The position numbers and the translations under genes are program-made. 64,000 nucleotides of DNA from Pontibacter diazotrophicus (GTDB lineage Bacteria > Bacteroidota > Bacteroidia > Cytophagales > Hymenobacteraceae): contig NZ_QRGR01000007.1 of the NCBI RefSeq assembly GCF_003367245.1, positions 1 to 64,000 of the forward strand, given 5' to 3'. The notes under the pieces were generated by a model. The model was given only the letters and a program-made list of their open reading frames with translations. It ran no database searches and had not been told where the DNA came from. The first letter of the stretch is position 1. Each line of letters opens with the position of its first letter. Below, one piece after another: positions 26,697 through 34,346 of this stretch.

Positions 26697-26748
26697 AAAA
26701 GCAAAAGCACCTTCCTCTTATATGTTTGAGGAAGGTGCTTTTGCTTTT
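26697..26748 (-). terminator. Long-stem terminator of the second DAHPS/CM gene
   Basis: A perfect 21-bp stem (26697-26717 with 26728-26748) around a 10-base loop. The stem starts inside the stop codon of the gene at 26747-27853. It separates that gene from the promoter of the pheA operon. Both arms end in runs suited to either direction. Confidence 0.88.
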
Positions 26749-27853
26749 AAGCCACAGCCGATGCTCCAAGGCCACCGCTTTGGGAGTTTTGCTGTTGTAT
26801 TGCGCTTAACACCGATAACACAAAGCCTTTGTCCACTGCATTCGGGTCAGCCTGCTGCAGCCAATCGTTTATTTGCTTCTGCCATTTCTGCGTTATCTGC
26901 AGGTTTGGCTGCAGGTCGCCCATCCGGCGCTGGCTTATCTTCTTGGAAACCTCAGTCCGGCGCAACAGCAGTTCCAGCAGCGCGTCGTCGAGGCTGCCTA
27001 TCTGCTGGCTCAGCTCGTCGAGTTGTTCTACCAGTTCCGTAGTGCCTCCCAGTTTGGCGTTGGAGACCACGGCATTCACGAGCAAATCAAGTTCCTGCGG
27101 CAACAGCTGCTGCTGCGGGCTGCTTAGCGCTGCCGCCGGGTTCATATGCGATTCAAAGAGTAACCCATCTGTTCCCAAATCCACCGCCTTCTGGCTTACC
27201 GGGTAAAGCAGGCTGCGGCGACCAGCAATATGGGCCGCATCACACAGCACAGGAAGTTGTGGGTATAGCTCCTTCAGCTTAAGCATGTGGTCCCAGCGCG
27301 GGTGGTTGCGGTACGGCGACTGCTCATCTGTGGAGAAGCCCCTGTTAATCACCCCAAAATCAGTAAGGCCAGCGTATTGCAGACGCTCCAGCGCCCCAAT
27401 CCAAAGTTCCAAGTTTGGGTATACCGGGTTGTTTACCAGCACAGGGGTATTAGTGCCTCTCAGTACAGCGGCTATTTCTTCTATGGCAAACGGGTTTACA
27501 GTAGCCCTGCCGCTGATGGTCAATATATCAACTCCATGCTTCAGGGCCTCTTCCGCGTGCTGCGCGTTGGCTACTTCACAGGCAGTTTGCAGGCCTGTCT
27601 CTTTCTTTACCATAGCCAGCCACTGTAGCCCCACCGTGCCCACCCCCTTAAAGGAATCAGGGCGCGTGCGCGATTTCCAGATACCCGCTCTGAAGACTGA
27701 CATGCCCTGGATGTTCTTTAACTGCTGGGCTGTCTTTAGCATCTGTTCCTCGCTTTCGGCACTGCATGGGCCAGCAATCAGCACTAATTTACCGTCTGCG
27801 TTCCGAAAGCTGCTTTCTGGTGCTAAACTGATGGTGGTTCTACTTGCTTTCAT
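26747..27853 (-). CDS. Degenerate DAHP synthase / chorismate mutase homologue
   Basis: A 368-aa paralogue of the protein at 23244-24365, collinear with it without gaps through both domain cores. Changes at active-site columns: Lys141 to Asn (LVNNPVYP), His170 to Asn, Pro206-Ser207 to Ala-Ala (CDAAH), Asp245 to Ser (ALSS) and Pro61 to Ser. Cys30, His208 and Glu234 remain. In the mutase domain Arg279 becomes Ser, Lys307 becomes Arg and Gln357 is lost. DAHP synthesis and chorismate mutase activity both look unlikely. It may be a regulatory partner or have a new substrate. It has its own leader peptide, attenuator and terminator. Confidence 0.88.
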   Translation of the reverse strand: MKASRTTISLAPESSFRNADGKLVLIAGPCSAESEEQMLKTAQQLKNIQGMSVFRAGIWKSRTRPDSFKGVGTVGLQWLAMVKKETGLQTACEVANAQHAEEALKHGVDILTISGRATVNPFAIEEIAAVLRGTNTPVLVNNPVYPNLELWIGALERLQYAGLTDFGVINRGFSTDEQSPYRNHPRWDHMLKLKELYPQLPVLCDAAHIAGRRSLLYPVSQKAVDLGTDGLLFESHMNPAAALSSPQQQLLPQELDLLVNAVVSNAKLGGTTELVEQLDELSQQIGSLDDALLELLLRRTEVSKKISQRRMGDLQPNLQITQKWQKQINDWLQQADPNAVDKGFVLSVLSAIQQQNSQSGGLGASAVA

Positions 27854-27919
27854 GGTTAGGCATGTTAAGAATTTTACTTTCTGAGGCTTGTTTTGTAATG
27901 AATTGATAAATGGTTTGAA

Positions 27920-27947
27920 TAAAAAAAGCCCTGCAACTTGCGGGGCT
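27920..27947 (-). terminator. Attenuator terminator before the second DAHPS/CM gene
   Basis: On the - strand AGCCC (27947-27943) pairs with GGGCT (27931-27927), and GCA with TGC inside, then seven T. The 5' arm AGCCCCGC (27947-27940) can instead pair over 8 bp with GCGGGGCT (28003-27996) in the leader ORF. The hairpin ends 67 bases before the structural ATG. Confidence 0.82.
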
Positions 27948-27985
27948 TCCTAGGTGGTGTTAGTCCGAAAACTTTGTGCAACGCA

Positions 27986-28054
27986 CTACCATTGGAGCCC
28001 CGCATGGGGAACCTTAAACGGATTGGAGAGAATTTGCGCGACAAGCCTGTTCAT
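27986..28054 (-). CDS. Second attenuator leader peptide
   Basis: A 22-codon ORF, MNRLVAQILSN for the first half and HAGLQW at the end. It has one Phe codon (residue 13) and one Trp codon just before the stop. CCCC-AUGC-GGGG in the ORF can form a small hairpin, and the GCGGGGCU segment can form the antiterminator with the terminator arm. The single UUU lies 14 bases before GGGG, nearly the same spacing as the last Phe codon in the pheA leader. Phe control is therefore plausible but weakly supported by codon content. Confidence 0.68.
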   Translation of the reverse strand: MNRLVAQILSNPFKVPHAGLQW

Positions 28055-28072
28055 ATATTTCTTATTTTGAAT

Positions 28073-28104
28073 CAAAGTAAATAAATATTTCTTATGTATA
28101 CAAG
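28073..28104 (-). promoter_or_regulatory. Promoter of the second leader
   Basis: On the - strand CTTG (28104-28101), a 20-base spacer, then TTACTTTG (28080-28073). Each box is one mismatch from TTTG and TAnnTTTG. Predicted transcription starts roughly 12 bases before the leader ATG at 28054, matching the geometry of the pheA leader. Confidence 0.55.
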
Positions 28105-28109
28105 TTAAA

Positions 28110-28144
28110 TTAAAATTTGTTGATTTTTTTTCAACAAATTTTAA
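28110..28144 (-). terminator. AT-rich hairpin downstream of the TerC gene
   Basis: TTAAAATTTGTTGA and TCAACAAATTTTAA form a perfect 14-bp stem around seven T (+ strand). It follows the TerC gene stop by 24 bases and lies just upstream of the promoter of the second aromatic leader. The low G+C makes it a weaker terminator than its neighbours. Confidence 0.6.
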
Positions 28145-28168
28145 TGATGATTGCTAAATTACTATTTG

Positions 28169-29113
28169 CTACTCTTTAATCGGAGGCTCTGGCAATTCCT
28201 CCTCCGGCTTAGGATACATAAGTGAGGCAATAACTGAGATAGCCAGTATAGCACCTACCACCAGCAAAGCATAGCGCATATCTATTTCTACAATGTCGCT
28301 TAGCAACAGTTTGGCGCCTATAAACACTAAGATAGCCGACAAGCCGTAGTGCAGGTAGTGGAACAGCTGCATAATGCCTGCTAAGGCAAAGTACAGCGCC
28401 CGCAGCCCTAACAAGGCAAACACGTTAGAGGTGTACACAATAAAAGGGTCTTTCGAGATAGCCAGAATAGCCGGAATAGAATCGGCGGCAAACACCACAT
28501 CCGTGCTTTCCACCATAATAAGCACCAGGAAAAGTGGTGTGGCGTAAAGCTTGCCATTCTGCTTCGTGAAGAACTTTCCTCCATCAGGTGTTTTCGAAAT
28601 GCGCATGTGCTTGCTTACCCAACGCACCAGGGGGTTGTCTTCCGGGTGCAACTCTTCAGCGCCGTGCGAGAAAAGCATCTTTACTCCTGTAAAAATCAGG
28701 AAAGCTCCCAGGATGTAGATGATAAAGTGAAACTTAGCAATAAGTGCTACACCTACCAGGATGAATATTCCCCGTAGCACCAGCGCCCCGATAATACCCC
28801 AGAAAAGGATCTTGTGCTGAAACTTGAGCGGTACTTTAAAGTAGCTGAAGATCATGATAAACACGAAGAGGTTGTCGACACTCAGGGATTTCTCTATCAG
28901 ATAGCCTGTCAGGAACTCGAGGGCCGGGCCGGGGCCCTGCCAGTAATAGATGACTGCATTAAAGCCCAGGGAGAGCATAATCCAGAAAAGGCTCCAGAGC
29001 AGTGCCTCTTTTATCTTTACTTCATGCTCTTTGCGGTGAAACACAAACAGGTCCAGCCCAAGCAGCAGGAGCACGAAAGCGTTAAATAAAATCCAGAAAA
29101 GGATATTGTTCAT
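28169..29113 (-). CDS. TerC/Alx family membrane protein
   Basis: A 314-aa protein with eight or nine membrane helices. Family marks are ILFNAFVLLLLGLDLFVF at the start, LIEKSLSVDNLFVFIMIFSYF, and MVESTDVVFAADSIPAILAISKDPFIVYTSNVFALLGLRALYF, with the paired Asp residues that characterise TerC/Alx. Alx-type members export manganese; tellurium resistance is the historical label. Metal efflux in the inner membrane is the likely role. A partially self-complementary 49-base element lies just upstream (29127-29175). Confidence 0.93.
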   Translation of the reverse strand: MNNILFWILFNAFVLLLLGLDLFVFHRKEHEVKIKEALLWSLFWIMLSLGFNAVIYYWQGPGPALEFLTGYLIEKSLSVDNLFVFIMIFSYFKVPLKFQHKILFWGIIGALVLRGIFILVGVALIAKFHFIIYILGAFLIFTGVKMLFSHGAEELHPEDNPLVRWVSKHMRISKTPDGGKFFTKQNGKLYATPLFLVLIMVESTDVVFAADSIPAILAISKDPFIVYTSNVFALLGLRALYFALAGIMQLFHYLHYGLSAILVFIGAKLLLSDIVEIDMRYALLVVGAILAISVIASLMYPKPEEELPEPPIKE

Positions 29114-29126
29114 AATAGCGAGGTAA

Positions 29127-29175
29127 ACGGGTGTTACTTCTAAAAATCAGAGGTACTGTTGTAATTGTAACCCGT
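29127..29175 (-). promoter_or_regulatory. Structured 5' leader of the TerC gene
   Basis: On the - strand ACGGGTTAC near 29175-29167 can pair with GTAACACCCGT near 29137-29127 with a small bulge, enclosing a 29-base loop. It could be a simple hairpin or part of a metal-responsive leader. The conserved core of the yybP-ykoY manganese riboswitch was not recognised. Confidence 0.35.
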
Positions 29176-29402
29176 AAATTTAGTGGAAAAGGCTACAGTT
29201 CTAAAGAAAGAGGAAGAATTATAATTTGACCTGAAAAGGAGCCGGGAAAGAGGCCTGTCCGTAACCTGCTACTGCTCAATAATGAAGCAGGGTATCCCGG
29301 AGGCACTGCTGACGAACTAACAAAAGCACAGCAGGAAAACGTGATAGCCTGCCATTCATCGGCATAATGAAATCAGGGCAAAGGAAGGACGTTGGTTGTT
29401 AG

Positions 29403-30137
29403 CTAATACCTGTCGAAGTGGCGGAAGTAGCTGTTTATTTTCATTTGCAGCACCCCTAGTACGGCCTCCTTAAAGATACCGGACGACATTTTAGATACTC
29501 CTTTTGTGCGGTCTGTAAAGATGATAGGCACTTCCTTTATCTTGAAGCCGTACTTGTAGGTCAGGAACTTCATCTCTATCTGAAAGGCATAGCCTACAAA
29601 GCGGATATTGTTCAGTTGTATAGTTTCGAGCACTTTGCGGCGGTAGCACTTGAAGCCGGCCGTTGTGTCGGCAATCGGCATGCCGGTGACCATGCGCACG
29701 TAGGAGCTTGCAAAGTAAGACATCAGCACGCGGCTCATAGGCCAGTTCACCACGTTTACACCCTGTATGTAGCGGCTGCCGATGGCTACGTCGTAGCCGT
29801 CGATGGCGCAGGCATGGTACAGGCGTATCAGGTCGTCGGGGTTGTGTGAGAAGTCGGCGTCCATCTCAAAAATATACTCATAGCCCCGGTGCAGGGCATA
29901 CTTAAAGCCGTGGATGTAGGCAGTGCCCAGGCCTAACTTCCCTTTGCGGGTTTCGAGGTGCAGGCGCCCGGGGTACACAAATTGCATGTCCCGGACAATG
30001 TCAGCTGTGCCGTCCGGTGAGCCATCGTCAACAATCAACAGGTCGAACGGGTGCGCCAACAGCATTACCTTCCGGATCATTGCCTCAATATTCTCCCGTT
30101 CATTATAAGTTGGGATGATCACCAACGAGTCTTTCAT
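29403..30137 (-). CDS. Polyprenol monophosphomannose synthase-like glycosyltransferase
   Basis: A 244-aa GT-A family 2 enzyme of the DPM1 type: VIIPTYNERENIEAMI at the start, LLIVDDGSPDGTADIVRDM, and the DxD motif in FEMDADFSHNPDDL. VAIGSRYIQGVNVVNWPMSR and PIIFTDRTKGVSKMS are characteristic of the polyprenol-phosphate mannosyltransferases. There is no C-terminal membrane domain, unlike the enzyme at 6761. It lies 17 bases downstream of the hemG-like gene and is probably co-transcribed with it. Confidence 0.92.
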   Translation of the reverse strand: MKDSLVIIPTYNERENIEAMIRKVMLLAHPFDLLIVDDGSPDGTADIVRDMQFVYPGRLHLETRKGKLGLGTAYIHGFKYALHRGYEYIFEMDADFSHNPDDLIRLYHACAIDGYDVAIGSRYIQGVNVVNWPMSRVLMSYFASSYVRMVTGMPIADTTAGFKCYRRKVLETIQLNNIRFVGYAFQIEMKFLTYKYGFKIKEVPIIFTDRTKGVSKMSSGIFKEAVLGVLQMKINSYFRHFDRY

Positions 30138-30154
30138 GCCTCAAATATAGGCAA

Positions 30155-31501
30155 TCAGCTATTGAGGACATGAGGGCGCTTTAAATTAATTTTGTGAGCG
30201 AGCTCCTTTGCATAGTGAATACAATTTGCCACAGACACCCCCGATTGCCAGTTAGCAGCGATAAAAAGGCCTTCCTGCTCCAGGTCTTTGGCCATCGTAT
30301 GGGCGTCCTCTATATGCATGTCGTATTGCGGAATAGAATGCTTCCAGAGGTAGGCGTGCTGAAAGTTGGGCTTGTCAGCGGAGATACCATGGAGTGCCGA
30401 TAGCTCTTCGTGCACTCCCTGCAGCAGCTTTGGCCGCTCCATCAGCGCCTTCTCCGGCGACTGGCTTCCGCCTACAAAGGTTGTAAACAGCACCTCATGG
30501 GGGCGGCAGCGCCCGTCAAAAACAGAACTGCTCCAGACAGAGCCTGTGGCAAAAGCAGACTCTAGCTGCGGGTGCAACGCTCCAAAACCCTTGGGGGAGT
30601 GTGTGACGTCTTTGCGGTTGTACACCGTGTGCACCACTGCCAGTGGAGGGTAGTGGATATTCTGCATCGCTGCTGAAAGACCGGGAAAGGTGTACTGCAG
30701 GAGCTCTGCTGCCTGGTAAGCGGGAAGTGCGAGCACCAGCAGGTTGTACTCTTCGGTATCGTAGTCGCCGGGGGAGGCGCAGGAAATGATATACTTACCC
30801 TGGCTGCGCGTAATCATCTCCACACGGTGCTCAGTATGCAGCGAGATGAGCTTTCCGGCAATGGCCTTGGGCAAAGTGCGCATGCCTTTGGCAAACGAAA
30901 ACGTCTTCTGCCGGACATAGCTGTTTTTCTGCTGCACCAGCCCCTTCAGCACGGAGCCATACCGCATCTCCAGTTCTTTAAGCCTGGGAAGCGCCTTCTT
31001 TATAAGCAGCTTCTCCGGATCTCCCGCATAAATTCCGGGCATAAAAGGGCTGACAGTATACGCTGCCATCTTACCGCCAAAGCGCCGCTCAAAGAATTGC
31101 GCTACTGTTTCATAATCTATGTCGGCAGGTGGTACGTCTTTCTCTTTCAGGATGCGGTACTTTGATTTCCAGGAGAAAAAATCACTGGACAAAAGCGAAA
31201 AAGGGGAAGATGGCAACCTTGTGTAACTGCCGGCGCGCAGCACATAGCGGTGATCGTGCTCGGGGGCGGCATGCATCACTTCCCGCTCCAGTTTCAGTTC
31301 CCGCACCAAATCCTTCAGCTCAGGCGTGCTTTGCAGCGAGTTAGGACCCATCTCCAGCAGGTACTCATGCACTTTTACCGTCCGAATGTTGCCGCCCACG
31401 TGTGTGGTAGCCTCAAACAAATCATACGGAATGCCCAGCTTCTGTAGGTAGTATGCCAGTGCTAACCCCGATATGCCTGCTCCAATTATTGCTACTCTCA
31501 T
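30155..31501 (-). CDS. hemG: Protoporphyrinogen/coproporphyrinogen oxidase (HemY type)
   Basis: A 448-aa FAD-dependent oxidase. The N-terminal dinucleotide fold is VAIIGAGISGLALAYYLQKLG, with YDLFEATTHVGGNIRT. Other family marks are LEMGPNSLQSTPELKDLV, the VSPFMPGIYAGDPEKL loop and the C-terminal GLFIAANWQSGVSVANCI that completes FAD binding. It oxidises the tetrapyrrole ring late in heme synthesis. Sequence alone does not settle protoporphyrinogen against coproporphyrinogen as substrate. It is first in a two-gene unit with the DPM1-like gene. Confidence 0.92.
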   Translation of the reverse strand: MRVAIIGAGISGLALAYYLQKLGIPYDLFEATTHVGGNIRTVKVHEYLLEMGPNSLQSTPELKDLVRELKLEREVMHAAPEHDHRYVLRAGSYTRLPSSPFSLLSSDFFSWKSKYRILKEKDVPPADIDYETVAQFFERRFGGKMAAYTVSPFMPGIYAGDPEKLLIKKALPRLKELEMRYGSVLKGLVQQKNSYVRQKTFSFAKGMRTLPKAIAGKLISLHTEHRVEMITRSQGKYIISCASPGDYDTEEYNLLVLALPAYQAAELLQYTFPGLSAAMQNIHYPPLAVVHTVYNRKDVTHSPKGFGALHPQLESAFATGSVWSSSVFDGRCRPHEVLFTTFVGGSQSPEKALMERPKLLQGVHEELSALHGISADKPNFQHAYLWKHSIPQYDMHIEDAHTMAKDLEQEGLFIAANWQSGVSVANCIHYAKELAHKINLKRPHVLNS

Positions 31502-31919
31502 CCAAGATAATTTAAGTCCCTGATGTACAGTCGGCCAGTGCCGAAAGAGATGTTTTCATCTACAGCAACAGTGCCTTGCTGCTGCTTCAGGCCTGTTCCT
31601 CTTCTGTGTATTTATACGTAGAACGTCTGCTTTTCTTAAAAGTATGCATGCTATCCATCCTGATGTTTATTTTTTAAAAGTCTGCTCTCTGTGCTGTCAC
31701 TATAAACTCCTTCTACCACCGTTAAAAATATTGTTTCATAGCCTTATTAGGAATTAGCGATATGCCTTTTGGTATGTACAAACATGCTCTTATAGCATAA
31801 GAAAAGCTATTTCAAAAATAACGTCTGATTTTGCCTGCTTACTTCTAACACCTGGTGTTAGGGTAGGCCGCTGGTAAATAAATCTTTAATTTAGCGCCTC
31901 AAACATTACCTGTTCACTC
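31502..31919. other. Divergent intergenic region, 418 bases
   Basis: This spacer between hemG (-) and the GmhB-like gene (+) contains no convincing ORF or RNA gene. The only clear structure is a perfect palindrome at 31845-31861. A partial -7 box may lie in the AT-rich segment AAATCTTTAATTTAG before the + strand gene. Confidence 0.5.
31845..31861. promoter_or_regulatory. Palindrome upstream of the GmhB-like gene
   Basis: CTAACACC, one T, GGTGTTAG: an 8-bp perfect dyad about 58 bases before the ATG. The size and place suit a repressor operator, but nothing identifies the regulator. Confidence 0.4.
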
Positions 31920-32450
31920 ATGCAAAAGAATAAATGTGTCTTCCTGGATCGCGACGGTGTGCTCAACCGCGAACGGGGAGACTATACTTATAGGCTGGAG
32001 GATTTTGAGGTGTTGCCCCGCGTACCGGAAGCCCTGGCGCTGCTGAAAGAAAATAACTACCTGCTGATAGTGATTACAAACCAGGCTGGCGTTGCCAAAG
32101 GTCTGTACCAGCGGGCAGATGTACTGGGTTGCCACCAGAAACTGCAGGAGTCATGTAATACACTGATTGATGCTATATACTATGCACCAAACCATCCAGC
32201 GTACTCTGAGTCACTGTCGCGTAAGCCGGACAGCCTGATGTTTGAAAAGGCTATTGCTAAATATAACATAGATCCGGAAGCGTCGTGGATGGTGGGAGAT
32301 TCCCTGCGCGACCTGCAGGCTGCCGCCAAAGTGGGCGTGGCCTCTGTTCTGGTAGGAGAGCAGCACCTTGCGCAGACACACCCATGGCAGGCGCGGGACC
32401 TTTGGGAGGCCGCACAAATAATACTTCAGGAAACAAAAAAGCCGGCGTAG
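31920..32450 (+). CDS. HAD-IIIA phosphatase, GmhB/histidinol-phosphatase type
   Basis: A 176-aa haloacid dehalogenase phosphatase. Motif I is FLDRDGVLNRE, motif II ITNQAG, the Lys is in SRKPDSLMFEKA and motif III is MVGDSLRDLQAA. The fold matches D-glycero-D-manno-heptose-1,7-bisphosphate 7-phosphatase, which makes the ADP-heptose precursor of LPS. The zinc-binding Cys/His loop of E. coli GmhB is absent: the equivalent reads YYAPNHPAYSESLSRKP with no Cys. Substrate is therefore not certain. The stop codon lies in the loop of the following terminator. Confidence 0.88.
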   Translation: MQKNKCVFLDRDGVLNRERGDYTYRLEDFEVLPRVPEALALLKENNYLLIVITNQAGVAKGLYQRADVLGCHQKLQESCNTLIDAIYYAPNHPAYSESLSRKPDSLMFEKAIAKYNIDPEASWMVGDSLRDLQAAAKVGVASVLVGEQHLAQTHPWQARDLWEAAQIILQETKKPA

Positions 32451-32464
32451 GGCCGGCTTTTTAT
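32435..32464. terminator. Bidirectional terminator overlapping the GmhB-like stop
   Basis: AAAAAAGCCGGC and GCCGGCTTTTT with a 5-base loop (32447-32451) that holds most of the stop codon. It also serves the small lipoprotein gene on the - strand. Confidence 0.9.
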
Positions 32465-32486
32465 ATGGATAGGAATGAGGTTCAGT

Positions 32487-32651
32487 TTAGCCTTTGGCTA
32501 CCTCAGTTGCTTCGTTAGCAGGGGTGGTAGCCGGTGCTTCTTCCTGTGCCGGTGTTTCAACAGTTGCATAGTTGTAAGCCGGGCAATAAGTCTTGCAAGA
32601 GGACACGCCCAAGGCTAAGCACAGGGAGCCCAATAAAATAACTTTCTTCAT
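32487..32651 (-). CDS. Small lipoprotein
   Basis: About 54 aa from the ATG at 32651 (MKKVILLGSLCLALG); a longer frame from 32678 would add nine polar residues. The lipobox is LGVSSC, with cleavage before Cys. The mature part is about 35 residues, starting CKTYCPAYNYA and then Glu/Pro/Ala/Thr-rich. Short lipoproteins of this type are common in Cytophagales; no function is known. It is a single gene with a terminator directly after it. Confidence 0.75.
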   Translation of the reverse strand: MKKVILLGSLCLALGVSSCKTYCPAYNYATVETPAQEEAPATTPANEATEVAKG

Positions 32652-32741
32652 GATCGTATACTTTTCAGAGGATTTCAAATCAAAAATAATTCAATTAGTT
32701 TAAAAGGCAAACTATTTTCCTATAATATTCAGTTTTCTATA

Positions 32742-34142
32742 TTATGCTTCCACTTCGTAGCCTAGTATCTTCAGCATAGACTCAGGTGTTTGTTCCGGAG
32801 CAAACTGCCAGTGCTTTAGCTCACCGTTCTCATCGCGGTCCACCAGAATGTGCTGCGGCGACGGAATCAGGCAGTGTTTAATGCCGCCGTAACCACTTAA
32901 CTGCTCCTGGTAAGCCCCTGTATGGAAGAAACCAATGTAAAGCGGCTCGTTCTTTGGAATCTTCGGCAGGAATACCTGGAAAGAGTGCATCTCCGAGTTA
33001 TAGTAGTCCTGGCTGTCGCAGGTCATGCCGCCTAACTGTATTCTACGGTACTCTTTGTCCCAATGGTTAACTGACAGCAAAGGCCAGCGCTGGTTAAGCG
33101 CCCAGGCATCCGGCAGGTTCGTGATAAAAGAACCATCAATCATGTACCATAGTTCCTTGTCGTTCTGAAGTTTAGCATCAAGCACAGAGTAAATGTTAGC
33201 GGCGCTTTCGCCTACTGTGAAAATTCCGAACTCTGTAAAGATGTTTGGCTCCGGCACCCCCTCTTCGGCACAGATACGCTTGATGGTACGCAGGATCTCC
33301 TGTATCATGTAGTTATAGTCGTAATCTACCTGAATAGAGGTTTTGATAGGGAAGCCTCCACCAATGTCCACTGTGTCCAGCTCCGGGCAAACTTTCTTCA
33401 GTTCGCAGTATTTGCGTAAAAACCTGCTCAGCTCAGACCAGTAGTAAGAGGTATCCTTGATGCCTGTGTTAATAAAGTAGTGAAGCATTTTCAGCTCAAA
33501 CTTAGGGTTAGGCTTAATCTGCTGCTCATACAGGTCGATTACGTCATCGTAGCGCACACCGAGGCGGGAGGTATAAAACTCGAACTTTGGCTCTTCGTCA
33601 GAGGCCAGTCGGATGCCTACCTTCGTCTTCACGTTCACGTTCTCCTTGTAATACTCAATTTCGCCCAGGTGGTCGAGTATAGGCATGCAGTTTACGAAGC
33701 CTTCATTCAGCAGTTCTGAGATCCACTGGCGGTAGCGCTCGCGCTTAAAACCGTTACATATAATATAGGTGTTCTTGTCTATCTTGCCCTTCCTGTGCAG
33801 CGCACGCACAATCTGCATGTCGTAGCCGGAAGATGTCTCGATATGGACACCGTTTTTCAAAGCCTCCTCCATTACAAAAGAAAAGTGAGAAGCTTTTGTA
33901 CAGTAGCAATAGGTATATGTGCCCTTATAATCAAGCTTTTCTATGTTCTCCGCGAACAAGCGCTTTGCCTTCTGAATCTGGGAACCGATTTTGGGTAAGT
34001 ATGTTAATTTAAGAGGAGTGCCATATTCTTTGATGAGGTCCATCAGTGGAATACCGTTGAACTGCAATTCATCATCTACTACCTGGAACTCATCTGTAGG
34101 AAAATCAAATGTCTGATGTATGAGGTCTGTGTATTTATCCAT
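32742..34142 (-). CDS. speA: Biosynthetic arginine decarboxylase
   Basis: A 466-aa PLP enzyme of the alanine-racemase fold (group IV decarboxylases), forming agmatine from arginine for polyamine synthesis. The PLP lysine lies in YCYCTKASHFSF, the phosphate-binding loop in VDIGGGFPIKTS and the substrate-site motif in GMTCDSQDYYN. At 466 aa it is the shorter form found in Bacteroidota, without the inserted domains of E. coli SpeA (about 650 aa). It is divergent from an arginase-family gene, so the two may compete for or process the same substrate. Confidence 0.88.
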   Translation of the reverse strand: MDKYTDLIHQTFDFPTDEFQVVDDELQFNGIPLMDLIKEYGTPLKLTYLPKIGSQIQKAKRLFAENIEKLDYKGTYTYCYCTKASHFSFVMEEALKNGVHIETSSGYDMQIVRALHRKGKIDKNTYIICNGFKRERYRQWISELLNEGFVNCMPILDHLGEIEYYKENVNVKTKVGIRLASDEEPKFEFYTSRLGVRYDDVIDLYEQQIKPNPKFELKMLHYFINTGIKDTSYYWSELSRFLRKYCELKKVCPELDTVDIGGGFPIKTSIQVDYDYNYMIQEILRTIKRICAEEGVPEPNIFTEFGIFTVGESAANIYSVLDAKLQNDKELWYMIDGSFITNLPDAWALNQRWPLLSVNHWDKEYRRIQLGGMTCDSQDYYNSEMHSFQVFLPKIPKNEPLYIGFFHTGAYQEQLSGYGGIKHCLIPSPQHILVDRDENGELKHWQFAPEQTPESMLKILGYEVEA

Positions 34143-34346
34143 TTATAGTGGTCGTGATATAAGAAAAAATGCAATATTGACTGTTATTTACCATCTTTGC
34201 AAAAAGTTTGTTCAGATAATGTAAGGCGCAGTCTGATATACTGTGATTCAAACAAAAAAGCTCATAAAATAAATTCACCGGCGTTTTGCATTTAGCAACG
34301 ACAGCTATTCGCAAAACAGGTGCCAGAGAAGAGCTAACGTAAAAAT

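Noticed and set aside
27986..28054. Trp as the control amino acid of the second leader
   Set aside because: There is a single Trp codon directly before the stop, downstream of the G-rich segment. A ribosome stalled there would cover the antiterminator segment, the wrong outcome for starvation control.
29114..29402. yybP-ykoY manganese riboswitch before the TerC gene
   Set aside because: The conserved loops of that riboswitch were not found; only a simple bulged hairpin is visible.
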